From Amycolatopsis japonica (GTDB lineage Bacteria; Actinomycetota; Actinomycetes; Mycobacteriales; Pseudonocardiaceae): DNA of 64,000 nucleotides. The stretch lies in contig NZ_CP008953.1 in NCBI RefSeq assembly GCF_000732925.1, positions 124,001 to 188,000 on the forward strand, read 5' to 3'. Shown one piece after another: positions 8,103 through 16,709 of the stretch. A model generated the notes under the pieces. It did no database searches. It saw nothing but the letters and a program-made list of their open reading frames with translations, and was not told the origin of the DNA. The position numbers were made by a program, and so were the translations under genes. Every line of letters starts with the position of its first letter. Position 1 is the stretch's first letter.

Positions 8103-8125
8103 CGCGTTTCGTCCTCTGAATGCGG
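8103..8125. repeat. Half copy of the GTCCTCT-core palindromic element
   Basis: CGCGTTTCGTCCTCTGAATG followed by CGG matches one arm of the full palindromes at 23676-23728 and 33505-33556. It fills the 34-bp gap between two convergent stop codons and abuts the stop of the serine hydrolase gene. The second arm is absent. Confidence 0.65.
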
Positions 8126-9241
8126 TCAGCAGAGAGCGGCCATCACCGCGGGCATCGGCGGCTTCGGCACCCGCTGCCCGCCGTGCACGTCCGCGGCGAG
8201 GTCGTACACGTTCAGTGCCAGCACGAGCTGCTTCGAGCCGTCCTCCGTGCTCATCGAGACGCTGTAGAACCCCGGGCCCGCGCCGGTGTTGCCCCAGACC
8301 GTCTTCGCGCCACCAGCGCAGGGCAGGTTGAGCGTCTCGACGCCGGCGCCGTACGCACCCAGCTCGCTGTACGGCACCAGCCGCTTGAGTTCGGCCTGTT
8401 GCGCGGGCGCCAAAAGCCGTCCCGCCAGCAACGCGCGATGGAACGTCGCGAGGTCGTCGACGGTCGACACCATCGCGCCCGCGGTCCAGTCGTACGACGG
8501 GCTGAACACGGTCATGTCCTTCCCGTCCATGTCGTACCCGTGCAGATGCGGACCTCGCAGGAACGGTGACCACAGCGGGAAGTACGTCCGGCCGAGTTCG
8601 AGCGGATCGAGGATCCGCCGCTGGATCTCCTCGCGGACGTCGTCGCGGGTGATCTTCTCGATCACCTTGCCCAGCAACAGATATCCGGTGTTCGAGTACT
8701 CCACGCCGCGGCCCGGCGGGAACAACGGCCGGTCGGCGAGCGACCGCCGGATCACCTCCGACGGCGTGATGATGTGCGCCCGGTTCCCCTGGACGAGGTA
8801 CGGGTCGAAGAAGTGCGGATCCAGCGGGTCGTGCACGCCGGACGTGTGGTTCAGCAGCATGCGCACCGTGATCTTTTCCGGTTCGCAGCCCGGTCCGCGT
8901 ACGACACCGGGCAGGCGCCGCTCGATCGGATCGTCGAGCGACAGCTTCCCCTCACCCGCCAGCTGCAGGACCACGGTGGCGACGAACGCCTTGGTGTTGC
9001 TGGCGATCCGGAACCGGTGGTGCGGCCCCGCGGCTTCGCGCGTGGCCTGATTCGCGTATCCGGCGCCGAAGCGCGAGACCGCCTCACCGTTCCGGACCTG
9101 GGCGACCGCTCCCGGGAAACCCCCTTCGCCGACGAGATCGCCGACAGCCGCGCGCACCGGGTCCCCGGCCGCGGCCGCCGTCCCGCTCCCCAGCAGGACC
9201 CCCGCCAGCACCCCCGCCGCGAGCTTCCCCGATCCGCGCAT
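8126..9241 (-). CDS. Secreted serine hydrolase (class C beta-lactamase / D-Ala-D-Ala carboxypeptidase fold)
   Basis: A 371-residue exported enzyme of the penicillin-binding-protein/beta-lactamase superfamily, resembling Streptomyces R61 DD-carboxypeptidase and EstB-type hydrolases. The ATG at 9241 follows GGGGGAGGAA; the longer open frame upstream has no such site. The signal peptide is at 1-26 (LAAGVLAGVLLGSGTAAAA). Catalytic motifs: SNTK (Ser-x-x-Lys, about residue 75), YSN (about 180, EYSNTGYLLLG) and a C-terminal GNTG box in place of K-T/S-G (WGNTGAGPGF). It could cut cell-wall stem peptides or small esters or amides; the substrate cannot be determined from the sequence. It is divergent from the LytS-type kinase. 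Confidence 0.88.
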   Translation of the reverse strand: MRGSGKLAAGVLAGVLLGSGTAAAAGDPVRAAVGDLVGEGGFPGAVAQVRNGEAVSRFGAGYANQATREAAGPHHRFRIASNTKAFVATVVLQLAGEGKLSLDDPIERRLPGVVRGPGCEPEKITVRMLLNHTSGVHDPLDPHFFDPYLVQGNRAHIITPSEVIRRSLADRPLFPPGRGVEYSNTGYLLLGKVIEKITRDDVREEIQRRILDPLELGRTYFPLWSPFLRGPHLHGYDMDGKDMTVFSPSYDWTAGAMVSTVDDLATFHRALLAGRLLAPAQQAELKRLVPYSELGAYGAGVETLNLPCAGGAKTVWGNTGAGPGFYSVSMSTEDGSKQLVLALNVYDLAADVHGGQRVPKPPMPAVMAALC

Positions 9242-9383
9242 TGTGTTCCTCCCCCGGAAGCGATTGCCTGCGCACAGTCTTTCCCGCGCGACGGGGAGTG
9301 ACCATGGGGACAACGCCCGGGTCTTGGGTAGGGTCGGCCCCACCCTCAGTTGTCACAACTCAACGGAAAGTGGGGAGCAGGCC

Positions 9384-10706
9384 TTGCACCCGGTTGGTCG
9401 AGCGCAGAGCATGGACGCCGTGTCCGGGCTCGAAATCGCGCAGATCATCCCTTGGGGTGTGGCGCTGTTGCTCGCGATCCTCGTCGTCGTCCTGCTGATC
9501 AAGCTGAGGCGTCCCGCGAGCATCGTGGAGAACGCGGTGCTGCAGGCCGTCCACCGGATGTCGAAGGCGACGCCGGATCTCCGCGAGGGGCTCGACGAGC
9601 AGGTCGCCGACAAGATCACCAGCCAGCTGCTGGAGATGCTCGACTGCGTCGCCGTCGGCATCACCGACAGCGAAGGCACGCTGCTGTCCTGGGACGGCGA
9701 GGCCAACGACCACTACGTCGACCTCGTCGACGCCATCGGCAACGCGATCCGCAAGCACCGCCGCGAGGTCGTCGCGCACGACAAGATGCCGTGCAACCAC
9801 CGCGGCACCTGCCGGATGCGGACGGCGGTGATCGTGCCGCTGATCGTCGAGGGCGAGACCGAGGCCGCGCTGCTGGTCGTCGGGCGCACCCGAGGGCGGC
9901 TGGTGCAGATGGCCGACGCGGTCGCGCAGTTCGTCTGCACCCAGTTCGAGCTGGCGCGCCTGGACGAATCGAAGAACCAGCTGCAGCAGGCGGAGATCAA
10001 GGCGTTGCGCGCGCAGATCTCGCCGCACTTCGTCTACAACGCGCTCAACACCATCTCGTCGCTGATCCGGACGGATCCGGAGGAAGCGCGAGAGCTGCTT
10101 CAGGACTTCGCGGACTTCACGCGCTACTCGTTCCGGACGTCGGGCATGTTCACCTCGCTCGCCGAGGAACTGCGCAACATCGACCGGTACCTGACCATCG
10201 AGAACGCCCGTTTCGGCGGACGGCTCGAAGTGCGGATGAAGATCGCGCCCGAGGTGCTCTCGGTGGTCGTGCCGTTCCTGATCATCCAGCCACTGGTGGA
10301 GAACGCCGTCAAACACGGTCTCGCGTCGAAGCCGTCCGGCGGCTGCGTCACGGTGATCGCCGAGGACTACGGCGCCGAAGCGCTGATCAGCGTCGAAGAC
10401 GACGGCATCGGCATGGAGCCCGCCAAACTGGCGGACCTGCGCAGCCAGCACCGCACGGGCGCGCACGTCGGCCTCGGCAACATCAACCAGCGGATGCAGC
10501 AGGTGTTCGGCCGCGACTACGCGCTCATGGTCGAAACGGCGCCCGGCGCCGGCATGAAGGTGACCCTGCGGGTGCCGAAGTTCATGCCCGGCGTGCGCCC
10601 GAACCTGCCGGACTTCTCCGCCGACAGCGCCACCGTCCCGCCTCAGGGCGGCCCGAACGAGGCCAGCGGGGTGAGCGGTTCGCGCAGCGGCGTGCTGCCG
10701 TCGTGA
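9384..10706 (+). CDS. LytS-type sensor histidine kinase
   Basis: A 440-residue membrane sensor kinase of the His_kinase/LytS family. A single N-terminal membrane helix (IIPWGVALLLAILVVVLLIK) is followed by a GAF-like sensory region at about 45-190 that contains CNHRGTC with two cysteines, then the kinase core: phospho-acceptor His in QISPHFVYNALNTISSLI, N-box VENAVKHG, and G-box DDGIGM with GLGNINQR. The TTG at 9384 has a good GGGGAG site 6 nt upstream; the ATG at 9411 is the alternative but lacks one. The LytTR regulator at 13260 is its probable partner. The cysteine pair in the sensory region may bind metal or sense redox state. No promoter is obvious in the 142-bp divergent gap. Confidence 0.87.
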   Translation: MHPVGRAQSMDAVSGLEIAQIIPWGVALLLAILVVVLLIKLRRPASIVENAVLQAVHRMSKATPDLREGLDEQVADKITSQLLEMLDCVAVGITDSEGTLLSWDGEANDHYVDLVDAIGNAIRKHRREVVAHDKMPCNHRGTCRMRTAVIVPLIVEGETEAALLVVGRTRGRLVQMADAVAQFVCTQFELARLDESKNQLQQAEIKALRAQISPHFVYNALNTISSLIRTDPEEARELLQDFADFTRYSFRTSGMFTSLAEELRNIDRYLTIENARFGGRLEVRMKIAPEVLSVVVPFLIIQPLVENAVKHGLASKPSGGCVTVIAEDYGAEALISVEDDGIGMEPAKLADLRSQHRTGAHVGLGNINQRMQQVFGRDYALMVETAPGAGMKVTLRVPKFMPGVRPNLPDFSADSATVPPQGGPNEASGVSGSRSGVLPS

Positions 10707-10713
10707 ACGTCGG

Positions 10714-10719
10714 TAACCT
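10714..10719 (+). promoter_or_regulatory. Putative -10 element for the leaderless S49 peptidase gene
   Basis: TAACCT with 6 nt to the ATG at 10726. The segment GTAACCTGGCGGTATGAGCG is the same as that at 20114-20133 except for one base, where it precedes another ATG. Confidence 0.5.
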
Positions 10720-10725
10720 GGCGGT

Positions 10726-11571
10726 ATGAGCGTTGCGGACAAGCTGACCTCCCGTCTCCCGATGATCGGCGAACGGGGTGAGCGCAAGGACGTCGTCGCC
10801 GTGGTCAAGCTGCACGGGGTGATCACGCCGACCCCGTCACCCCTGGCCAGGGGGTCGATCAACCTCGCCGCCGTCGAATCGGCGCTGACCCGCGCGTTCG
10901 CCCACGAGCGGCTGAAGGCCGTCGCGCTGCAGATCAACTCCCCTGGCGGCGCGCCGACGCAGTCCGGTCTGGTCGCCGAGCGGATCCGCCAGCTCGCCGA
11001 CGAGAAGAAGGTGCCCGTCCTGGCCTTCGCCGAGGACGTCGCCGCGTCCGGTGGTTACTGGCTGGCCTGCGCGGCCGACGAGATCTACGCGCACCGGACG
11101 TCGATGGTCGGCTCCATCGGCGTGATCAGCGGCGGGTTCGGGTTCACCGGACTGCTGGAGCGGTTCGGCATCGAGCGGCGGCTGCACACCGCGGGGGCGA
11201 ACAAGTCCCGGCTCGACCCGTTCAGCCCGGAGAAGCCGGAAGACGTCGAGTGGCTGAAGAAGATGCACGGCCAGCTCCACGAACTGTTCGTCGACTGGGT
11301 CACCGAGCGCCGGGGCGACCGGCTTTCCGGCTCCGACGACCTCTTCAACGGCGACGTCTGGCTGGGTGCCCGCGCGGTCGAACTCGGCCTGATCGACGGC
11401 GTCGGCAGCCTCCGCCAGGTGATCACCGAGCGGTACCCGGACGCCGAGATCTCGGTCGCCGAACCGAAGAAGCCGCTGCTGGCGCGGCTCGGCATCGGCG
11501 CGCCCGCCGCGGCGAGCGCGTTGCTGGACGCCGTCCAGTCCAAGGCCGCCTGGAGCCGCTTCGGCCTCTGA
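10726..11571 (+). CDS. S49 family serine peptidase (SppA-like)
   Basis: A 281-residue peptidase of the SppA/SohB clan, which degrades signal peptides or membrane-protein fragments using a Ser-Lys dyad. The substrate-groove motif INSPGGAPTQSG is at about 67-78, the catalytic Ser is in VAASGGYWLACAADEI (about 107), GSIGVISGG follows at about 126-134, and ANKSRLDPFSP provides a lysine. There is no clear N-terminal membrane helix, unlike full SppA, so it is cytoplasmic or peripheral; the length matches short SppA36-type enzymes. It starts 20 bp after the kinase gene but seems to have its own leaderless promoter, so it may be transcribed both with the kinase and alone. Confidence 0.88.
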   Translation: MSVADKLTSRLPMIGERGERKDVVAVVKLHGVITPTPSPLARGSINLAAVESALTRAFAHERLKAVALQINSPGGAPTQSGLVAERIRQLADEKKVPVLAFAEDVAASGGYWLACAADEIYAHRTSMVGSIGVISGGFGFTGLLERFGIERRLHTAGANKSRLDPFSPEKPEDVEWLKKMHGQLHELFVDWVTERRGDRLSGSDDLFNGDVWLGARAVELGLIDGVGSLRQVITERYPDAEISVAEPKKPLLARLGIGAPAAASALLDAVQSKAAWSRFGL

Positions 11572-11583
11572 CCCGCGTGCAAT

Positions 11584-11626
11584 GAAAGGTCCTTTCCTTG
11601 CGAAATTTGCGAGGAAAGGACCTTTC
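11584..11626. repeat. AAAGGACC-type palindrome, terminator-like
   Basis: The arms GAAAGGTCCTTTCCTTGC (11584-11601) and GCGAGGAAAGGACCTTTC (11609-11626) pair with one mismatch around a 7-nt loop. Each arm also contains the sub-palindrome AAGGACCTT or its near copy. It lies 12 bp past the S49 stop. A degenerate relative is at 20893-20909. It probably acts as a terminator, and may be a copy of a dispersed palindrome type. Confidence 0.65.
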
Positions 11627-11757
11627 CTCGCGTTCGGGGGCGGCGGGGATTCACCCGAACGGTGGTAGGCGTAAGTGGTTCAGACCAGGTCTCATATCGG
11701 ACATACCGCTTTGTTGTGAACGGCAACAAACCTCGACAGCGTTGACGAGGAGGTCCG

Positions 11758-13125
11758 ATGTCCGTTAATCGTTCCCGAACGAGCCGCTGGAAGGTCGCAC
11801 TGGCAGGCGCGGCCTTGCTCTTGGTGCCTCTGGCCCTGCCCGCGACCGCCGCCGTCCCGCCGCCCCCGGCCGGCTGGACCACTGTGTTCACCGACGACTT
11901 CACCGGCGCCGCGGGTTCGCTCCCGTCGAGCGCGAACTGGATCGTCGACACCGGCCACGCGTACCCCGGCGGCCCGGCGAACTGGGGCACCGGCGAGATC
12001 CAGAACTACACGGCGAACCCCGCCAACCTGGCCCAGGACGGTTCCGGGAACCTGCGGATCACGCCGTTGCGCGACGGCGCGGGCAACTGGACCTCGGCGC
12101 GGATCGAAACGCAGCGCACGAACTTCAAACCGCCCGCGGGTGGCGCGCTGCGGATCGAAGGCCGCATCCAGATGCCGAACGTCACCGGCGCCGCGGCACT
12201 CGGCTACTGGCCCGCGTTCTGGGCGCTGGGCTCGCCGTATCGCGGCAACTACTGGAACTGGCCCGCCGTCGGCGAGTTCGACATCATGGAGAACGTCAAC
12301 GGGATCAACACGGTCTGGGGCGTGCTGCACTGCGGCGTCAACCCCGGCGGCCCCTGCAACGAGACCACCGGGCTGGTCGGCAGCCGCACGTGTCCCGGCG
12401 CGAGCTGTCAGAGCGCGTTCCACACCTACACCTTCGAATGGGACACGAGCGTCAGCCCCAACGTGTTCCGCTGGCTGGTGGACGGACAGCAGTTCCATTC
12501 GGTCGACCAGAACCAGGTCGACGCCACGACCTGGGCCAACATGACGAACCACGCGGGCTACTTCGTGCTGCTGAACGTCGCGATCGGCGGCGCGTTCCCG
12601 AACAACAACTCCGGCACCACGACACCGGGGCCGGGGATCGTGCCGGGGCATCCGATGCTCGTCGACTACGTCACCGTCCTGACCCGCGGCGGCGGCACCG
12701 AAAACCCGGGCGGCGGCAGTGCGTACGGCACGATCCAGGCGGAGTCGTACGGCCAGGCGGCGGGCATCGCCAAACAGGCCACATCGGATTCCGGTGGTGG
12801 TCAGAGCATCGGCCCGGCGGGCAATGGTGACTGGGCGTCGTATCCGAACGTCGACTTCGGGACGCAGACCGGCAGACAGTTCCAGGCGCGCGTCGCGTCC
12901 GGAGCGGCGAGCGGCGTGAGCGGGCTCGTCGAAGTCCGGCTCGACAGCCGGTCCAACCCGCCCGTCGGCAGCTTCGCCGTCGCGAACACCGGCGGCTGGC
13001 AGAGCTGGCGGACCATCCCGGCGAACATCAGTGGTGTCACCGGGAAACACGACGTCCACCTGACCTTCACCAGCGGCCAGCCTGCCGATTTCGTGAGCGT
13101 CAACTGGTTCACCTTCACTCCGTGA
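11758..13125 (+). CDS. Secreted GH16 endo-glucanase with CBM6-like domain
   Basis: A 455-residue exported glycosidase. The signal peptide is at 1-32 (VALAGAALLLVPLALPATAA). The GH16 catalytic domain at about 38-310 carries EFDIMENVN, giving the E-x-D-x-x-E catalytic signature, and is preceded by WPAFWALGS. GH16 enzymes of this type usually hydrolyse beta-1,3 or mixed-link glucans such as laminarin. A Gly-rich linker (about 310-325) leads to a beta-sandwich module at about 326-455 (IQAESYGQAAGIA, ..DWASYPNVDFG, ..FTSGQPADFVSVNWFTF), typical of CBM6. The ATG follows GAGGAGGT. It sits between the kinase/S49 pair and the LytTR regulator and is unrelated to them in function. Confidence 0.92.
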   Translation: MSVNRSRTSRWKVALAGAALLLVPLALPATAAVPPPPAGWTTVFTDDFTGAAGSLPSSANWIVDTGHAYPGGPANWGTGEIQNYTANPANLAQDGSGNLRITPLRDGAGNWTSARIETQRTNFKPPAGGALRIEGRIQMPNVTGAAALGYWPAFWALGSPYRGNYWNWPAVGEFDIMENVNGINTVWGVLHCGVNPGGPCNETTGLVGSRTCPGASCQSAFHTYTFEWDTSVSPNVFRWLVDGQQFHSVDQNQVDATTWANMTNHAGYFVLLNVAIGGAFPNNNSGTTTPGPGIVPGHPMLVDYVTVLTRGGGTENPGGGSAYGTIQAESYGQAAGIAKQATSDSGGGQSIGPAGNGDWASYPNVDFGTQTGRQFQARVASGAASGVSGLVEVRLDSRSNPPVGSFAVANTGGWQSWRTIPANISGVTGKHDVHLTFTSGQPADFVSVNWFTFTP

Positions 13126-13172
13126 AGGGATAGATGTGGCACGGCGAGGCGGTTCGTGTCACCGGAAAAGAT

Positions 13173-13214
13173 GACGGCACCGGCCACCCCGGGCGCGGGG
13201 GTGCCGGTGCCGTC
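13173..13214 (+). terminator. Terminator hairpin after the glucanase gene
   Basis: GACGGCACCGGC (13173-13184) pairs perfectly with GCCGGTGCCGTC (13203-13214), with C/G-rich inner sequence, followed by CTTTCGTTCGACTTT. It is a good rho-independent type with a short T-rich tail, 48 bp past the GH16 stop. Confidence 0.75.
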
Positions 13215-13259
13215 CTTTCGTTCGACTTTCGTGAAGCGGGCTGGACAAGGAACCCTGCA

Positions 13260-14105
13260 ATGGGCAGGATGCGTCTCACTGTGAGTGCTCACGATGACAC
13301 CCGGAAGCTCATTGTCCTGGCGGTGGACGATGAGCCCAAAGGGCTAGACGAACTCGTCCACTGTCTCCGGAACAGCCCGCACGTCGCCCTGGTCTACCCG
13401 GCGATCGACGCTTCGGAGGCGCTGCGCCTGCTGTCCGCGGACGATCCGAGGCTGGCCGATCGCAAGGCCCGCGGTCTGCCGATCGTGGACGCGGTGTTCG
13501 CCGACATCGACATGCCCGGTCTGTCCGGGATGGAGATGTCCCGGGTGTTCGCCGCGCTGCGCCCGTCGCCCGCGCTGGTCTTCGTGACAGGACACGCGGA
13601 AGAGGCGGTCAACGCCTTCGACCTCGGCGCGCTCGACTACGTGCTCAAGCCGTACCAACAGGATCGTCTCGACCGCGCGATCACCCGCGTGATCGACAAA
13701 CTCGCCGCCAACGCCGCGCCGCAGTTCGGCGCGGAAGGCGGTCTCGGGCAGGTCAAGAACGACGACGAGGTCATCCCCGTCGAACTGGCCGGCACCACCA
13801 AGCTCATCCCGCGGTCTTCGGTCCGCTGGGTCGAGGCGCAGGGCGACTACGCCCGGCTGTTCACCAACGACGGCAGCCATCTGGTCCGCATCCCGCTCGC
13901 CCAGCTCGAAGAACGCTGGGAGAAGGCGGGTTTCGTCCGCATCCACCGGTCGTTCCTGGTCTCGCTGCCGCTGATCACCGAACTGCGTATGGGCCAGGGT
14001 GGCTACCAGGTCGTGATCGGTAACGAGGAGAAGGTGCTGCCGGTGAGCCGCCGCCACACGCGCGCCCTCAAGGACAGGCTGGTCGGCGCCAACCGGTCGT
14101 CGTGA
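13260..14105 (+). CDS. LytTR-family response regulator
   Basis: A 281-residue two-component regulator. The receiver domain (about 15-145) has the acidic pair in VDDE, the phospho-acceptor in FADIDMPGLSGMEM, Thr in VFVTGHAEEA and Lys in DYVLKPYQQ. The LytTR DNA-binding domain (about 175-275) shows RWVEAQGDYARLFT, VRIPLAQLEERW and GFVRIHRSFLVSL. The ATG at 13260 follows AAGGA at 8-nt spacing; ATG 13269 and GTG 13281 are alternatives. The partner is probably the LytS-type kinase at 9384. It overlaps the next membrane-protein gene by GTGA and heads the symporter segment, so control of those symporters is the simplest inference. Confidence 0.9.
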   Translation: MGRMRLTVSAHDDTRKLIVLAVDDEPKGLDELVHCLRNSPHVALVYPAIDASEALRLLSADDPRLADRKARGLPIVDAVFADIDMPGLSGMEMSRVFAALRPSPALVFVTGHAEEAVNAFDLGALDYVLKPYQQDRLDRAITRVIDKLAANAAPQFGAEGGLGQVKNDDEVIPVELAGTTKLIPRSSVRWVEAQGDYARLFTNDGSHLVRIPLAQLEERWEKAGFVRIHRSFLVSLPLITELRMGQGGYQVVIGNEEKVLPVSRRHTRALKDRLVGANRSS

Positions 14106-14620
14106 CCGACGACTACTACCGCCGGGTCAACGGCGTCCGAGAGCCGGACCCGACGCTGGGCAAGCGCAGGAAACCGGCGCAACCCGAGGGCGCCGCCGTC
14201 GAGCCCGTGCCGGGCGCGCCGTCCGGTCCGAAGCACGAACAGGCCAAACCCGAACATCACGCGAAACCCAAGCGGCAGCGGGTGATCCTCGCCGATCCGC
14301 GGCAGGCCACCAGCACCCTGCGGGCCAGGGTCGAGCTCGAAGAACAGACCAGCTGGGGCAAGCTCCTGGTCAAGGATCTGGTGAAGATCCAGCTGCGGAC
14401 GGCCTCCTGGCTGGCGCTGCTGGTGATGGTCACGCTGTGTTCGCTTCCGGTGCTCTTCTACCTGATCCCGTCCTTCGGACGAGTGGTCGTCGTGGGCATT
14501 CCGCTGCCCTGGTTGATCCTCGGCGTGGCCCCTTTCCCGTTCCTGTTCGGGATCGGCCTCTGGTACAACCGGCTCGCCGAACGTCATGAACGCGACTTCG
14601 TCGACATGATCGAGAACTGA
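14102..14620 (+). CDS. Two-pass membrane protein next to symporter genes
   Basis: A 172-residue protein with a disordered, charged N-terminal half (residues 1-85, Lys/Pro/Glu-rich) and two membrane helices at about 102-122 (SWLALLVMVTLCSLPVLFYL) and 130-152 (GIPLPWLILGVAPFPFLFGI), ending YNRLAERHERDFVDMIEN. The arrangement resembles DUF485-type partners of acetate symporters, but the sequence is not a clear DUF485 match. It begins with GTG overlapping the LytTR stop (GTGA), so the two are translationally coupled. It is likely an accessory subunit for the downstream symporter. Confidence 0.75.
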   Translation: MTDDYYRRVNGVREPDPTLGKRRKPAQPEGAAVEPVPGAPSGPKHEQAKPEHHAKPKRQRVILADPRQATSTLRARVELEEQTSWGKLLVKDLVKIQLRTASWLALLVMVTLCSLPVLFYLIPSFGRVVVVGIPLPWLILGVAPFPFLFGIGLWYNRLAERHERDFVDMIEN

Positions 14621-14648
14621 TTGCGGAGCTGCACATAGAGGAGGACCC

Positions 14649-14771
14649 ATGATCGCGCGCCCTCTTGTGGCCGAAGGCCACGGAAACGCGGTGGCAGGGC
14701 GCCTTGATGCCTGCGTGACCGACCTGCTCTCGCCGCGCCCTGGCAGCGCGTTTCCGTCAGCGCGCGATTAA
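14649..14771 (+). other. Structured segment with a 40-codon small ORF
   Basis: An ATG at 14649 preceded by AGAGGAGGACCC opens a 40-codon frame (MIARPLVAEGHG...PSARD) ending with TAA at 14769-14771. The same DNA folds into a large imperfect stem: GATCGCGCGC near 14651 pairs with GCGCGCGAT near 14760-14768, and GGAAACGCGGTGGCAGGGCG near 14691 pairs with the mirrored stretch near 14734-14755 with few mismatches. A small hairpin GTGGCCGAAGGCCAC lies inside. It sits just before the symporter GTG at 14780. It could be a leader peptide/attenuator, a palindromic repeat, or both; I cannot decide. Confidence 0.4.
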
Positions 14772-14779
14772 ATGACACC

Positions 14780-16570
14780 GTGCAGCTGAACTCTTGGGCC
14801 ATCGCCGGCATCGTGCTGGTGGCGGTCCTGACCTTTTATCTGGGACACCGCTCCTCGCGGTCTGCCGTCAGCACGCACGATTTCCTCGTCGCCCGCCGCA
14901 CCGTGCGCTCCCGGCGCAACGCCGCCGCGATCTCCGGTGAGTACCTGTCCGCCGCGTCGTTCATGGGCGTCGCCGGCATCGTGCTCAAGGACGGCGCCGA
15001 CGCGCTGTGGTTCCCGATCGGTTTCACCGCGGGCTATCTCGCGCTGATGCTGTTCGTCGCCGCGCCGCTGCGGCGGTCCGGCGCGTACACGTTGCCGGAC
15101 TTCGTCGAGATGCGGCTGGGTTCGACGATGCTGCGCCGCGTCTCGACGGCGTTCGTCGTGTTCATCGGCATCCTCTACATGGTCCCGCAGTTGCAGGGCG
15201 CGGGCCTGACGCTGGCGACCATCCTGCCCGTGCCCGCGTGGGCGGGCGCGATCCTGGTGACCTGTGTGGTCGGGTTCAACGTGATCGCGGGCGGGATGCG
15301 CGCGATCACCGTCGTCCAGGCCTTCCAGTACTGGCTGAAACTGTTCGCCATCGCGGTCCCCACGTTCATCCTGTGCATCGTGTTCCTCGGCGCCGGACCG
15401 CCGGGCAGCGCGCGCCCGCTCGGGCAGCCCGCCCCGCCGACCTTCCCCGAGAACACCACGGTTTCGGTGCAGGCCGACGTCACGCTGAAGGTCACCTCGG
15501 TGACCGTGCTCGAGGCCTACGGCCAGGTGGAAGGCGCGCGCGCCAACGGTTTCGCGGTGTGGGCGCCGGAGGCCGCGCACAAGGTCGCCAAGGGCACGAC
15601 GCTGAAGTTCACCGCGGGCACCCCGGTGCCGGTGGTCAGCGACGCGCCCACGTCCAATGGCGACTGGCTGCGGCCCGGTTCCGGCAGTCTCACCGATCTG
15701 CTGCAGGTCTATTCGCTGATCCTCGCGACGTTCCTCGGCACCATGGGCCTGCCGCACGTCCTGGTCCGCTTCTACACCAACCCCGACGGCAAGGCCGCGC
15801 GCCGCACGACGGTGCACGTCCTGCTGCTGCTCGGCCTGTTCTACCTGTTCCCGACGCTGCTGGGCGCACTGTCGCGGATGTACGTCCCGGAACTGCTGGT
15901 GACCGGGAAGACCGACGCCGCCGTCCTGCTGCTGCCGTCCGCGGTCCTGCCGGGACTCTGGGGGCAGATCCTGGGCGCGGTGACTGCGGCCGGCGCGTTC
16001 GCGGCGTTCCTGTCGAGCTCGTCCGGGCTGCTGGTGAGTGTCGCCGGGGTCGTGTCCACCGACGTCCTTCCCGGCCGCGTCCGCGATTTCCGGGTGGCGA
16101 CGGCGATCGTGGCGCTGATCCCGTTCGCGCTGGCGGTGCTGCTGCCGTCGGAGGATCTGTCGCTTTCGGTCGGGATGTCGTTCGCGCTGGCCGCGTCGAC
16201 GTTCAGCCCGCTGCTGCTGCTCGGGGTCTGGTGGCGCAAGCTCAGCTGGCCCGGCGCGCTGGCCGGGATGCTCGTCGGCGGCGGACTCGTGCTGTCCGCG
16301 CTGGTGGTCAACATCGTCAGCAAGTACACCGGCGGCTGGGCGCCGTGGTTCTCGAACCAGCCCGCGCTGATCACCGTCCCGGCCGCCTTCCTGACCACCT
16401 ACGTGGTGAGCCGCGCGACCGGATACGGGCGGCCGGACGACGTCCACGGCGTGATGCTGCGGCTGCACGCGCCCGATCCGCTCGGCTTCATGCGGGACCG
16501 TGCGGTCGCCCGGTTCGGGCAGGCCGAAGAGAAGACGCGGACCACCGGAAAAGGCCGTCACCGGAAGTAA
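14780..16570 (+). CDS. Solute:sodium symporter (SSS family, cation/acetate-type)
   Basis: A 596-residue inner-membrane transporter of the SSS family with about 13 predicted helices. The family fold is visible in the N-terminal AISGEYLSAASFMGVAGIVL, the sugar/acetate symporter block GLPHVLVRFYTNPDGKAARR at about 330, and the later helices. An extra hydrophilic loop of about 100 residues (about 210-310) separates two helices and contains Val/Thr-rich beta-like sequence; this is longer than in the ActP-like paralogue at 17051. The GTG at 14780 is close behind the small ORF/hairpin at 14649-14771. The likely substrates are acetate, pyruvate or related carboxylates with Na+; not provable here. Confidence 0.88.
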   Translation: MQLNSWAIAGIVLVAVLTFYLGHRSSRSAVSTHDFLVARRTVRSRRNAAAISGEYLSAASFMGVAGIVLKDGADALWFPIGFTAGYLALMLFVAAPLRRSGAYTLPDFVEMRLGSTMLRRVSTAFVVFIGILYMVPQLQGAGLTLATILPVPAWAGAILVTCVVGFNVIAGGMRAITVVQAFQYWLKLFAIAVPTFILCIVFLGAGPPGSARPLGQPAPPTFPENTTVSVQADVTLKVTSVTVLEAYGQVEGARANGFAVWAPEAAHKVAKGTTLKFTAGTPVPVVSDAPTSNGDWLRPGSGSLTDLLQVYSLILATFLGTMGLPHVLVRFYTNPDGKAARRTTVHVLLLLGLFYLFPTLLGALSRMYVPELLVTGKTDAAVLLLPSAVLPGLWGQILGAVTAAGAFAAFLSSSSGLLVSVAGVVSTDVLPGRVRDFRVATAIVALIPFALAVLLPSEDLSLSVGMSFALAASTFSPLLLLGVWWRKLSWPGALAGMLVGGGLVLSALVVNIVSKYTGGWAPWFSNQPALITVPAAFLTTYVVSRATGYGRPDDVHGVMLRLHAPDPLGFMRDRAVARFGQAEEKTRTTGKGRHRK

Positions 16571-16581
16571 ATCACTCTTTC

Positions 16582-16607
16582 GAGTCGCGACCCTCTACGC
16601 AGAGTCG
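16582..16607. promoter_or_regulatory. Candidate LytTR direct-repeat site upstream of the DUF485-symporter operon
   Basis: GAGTCGCGACC at 16582 and GAGTCGTACCG at 16602 share GAGTCG and are spaced exactly 20 bp apart, about two helical turns. LytTR regulators typically bind direct repeats on one face of the helix. The site is about 105-130 bp upstream of the ATG at 16710. It was identified by eye, with no binding evidence. Confidence 0.3.
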
Positions 16608-16709
16608 TACCGTTCACTCAAATGGATTGCTCCTCTCGCGCCCTATGAGGGGCATGATCTTTCGTGACAACGAAGTCATGGAATGGTCGCGGCAGGTGGG
16701 AGGTCCGAC

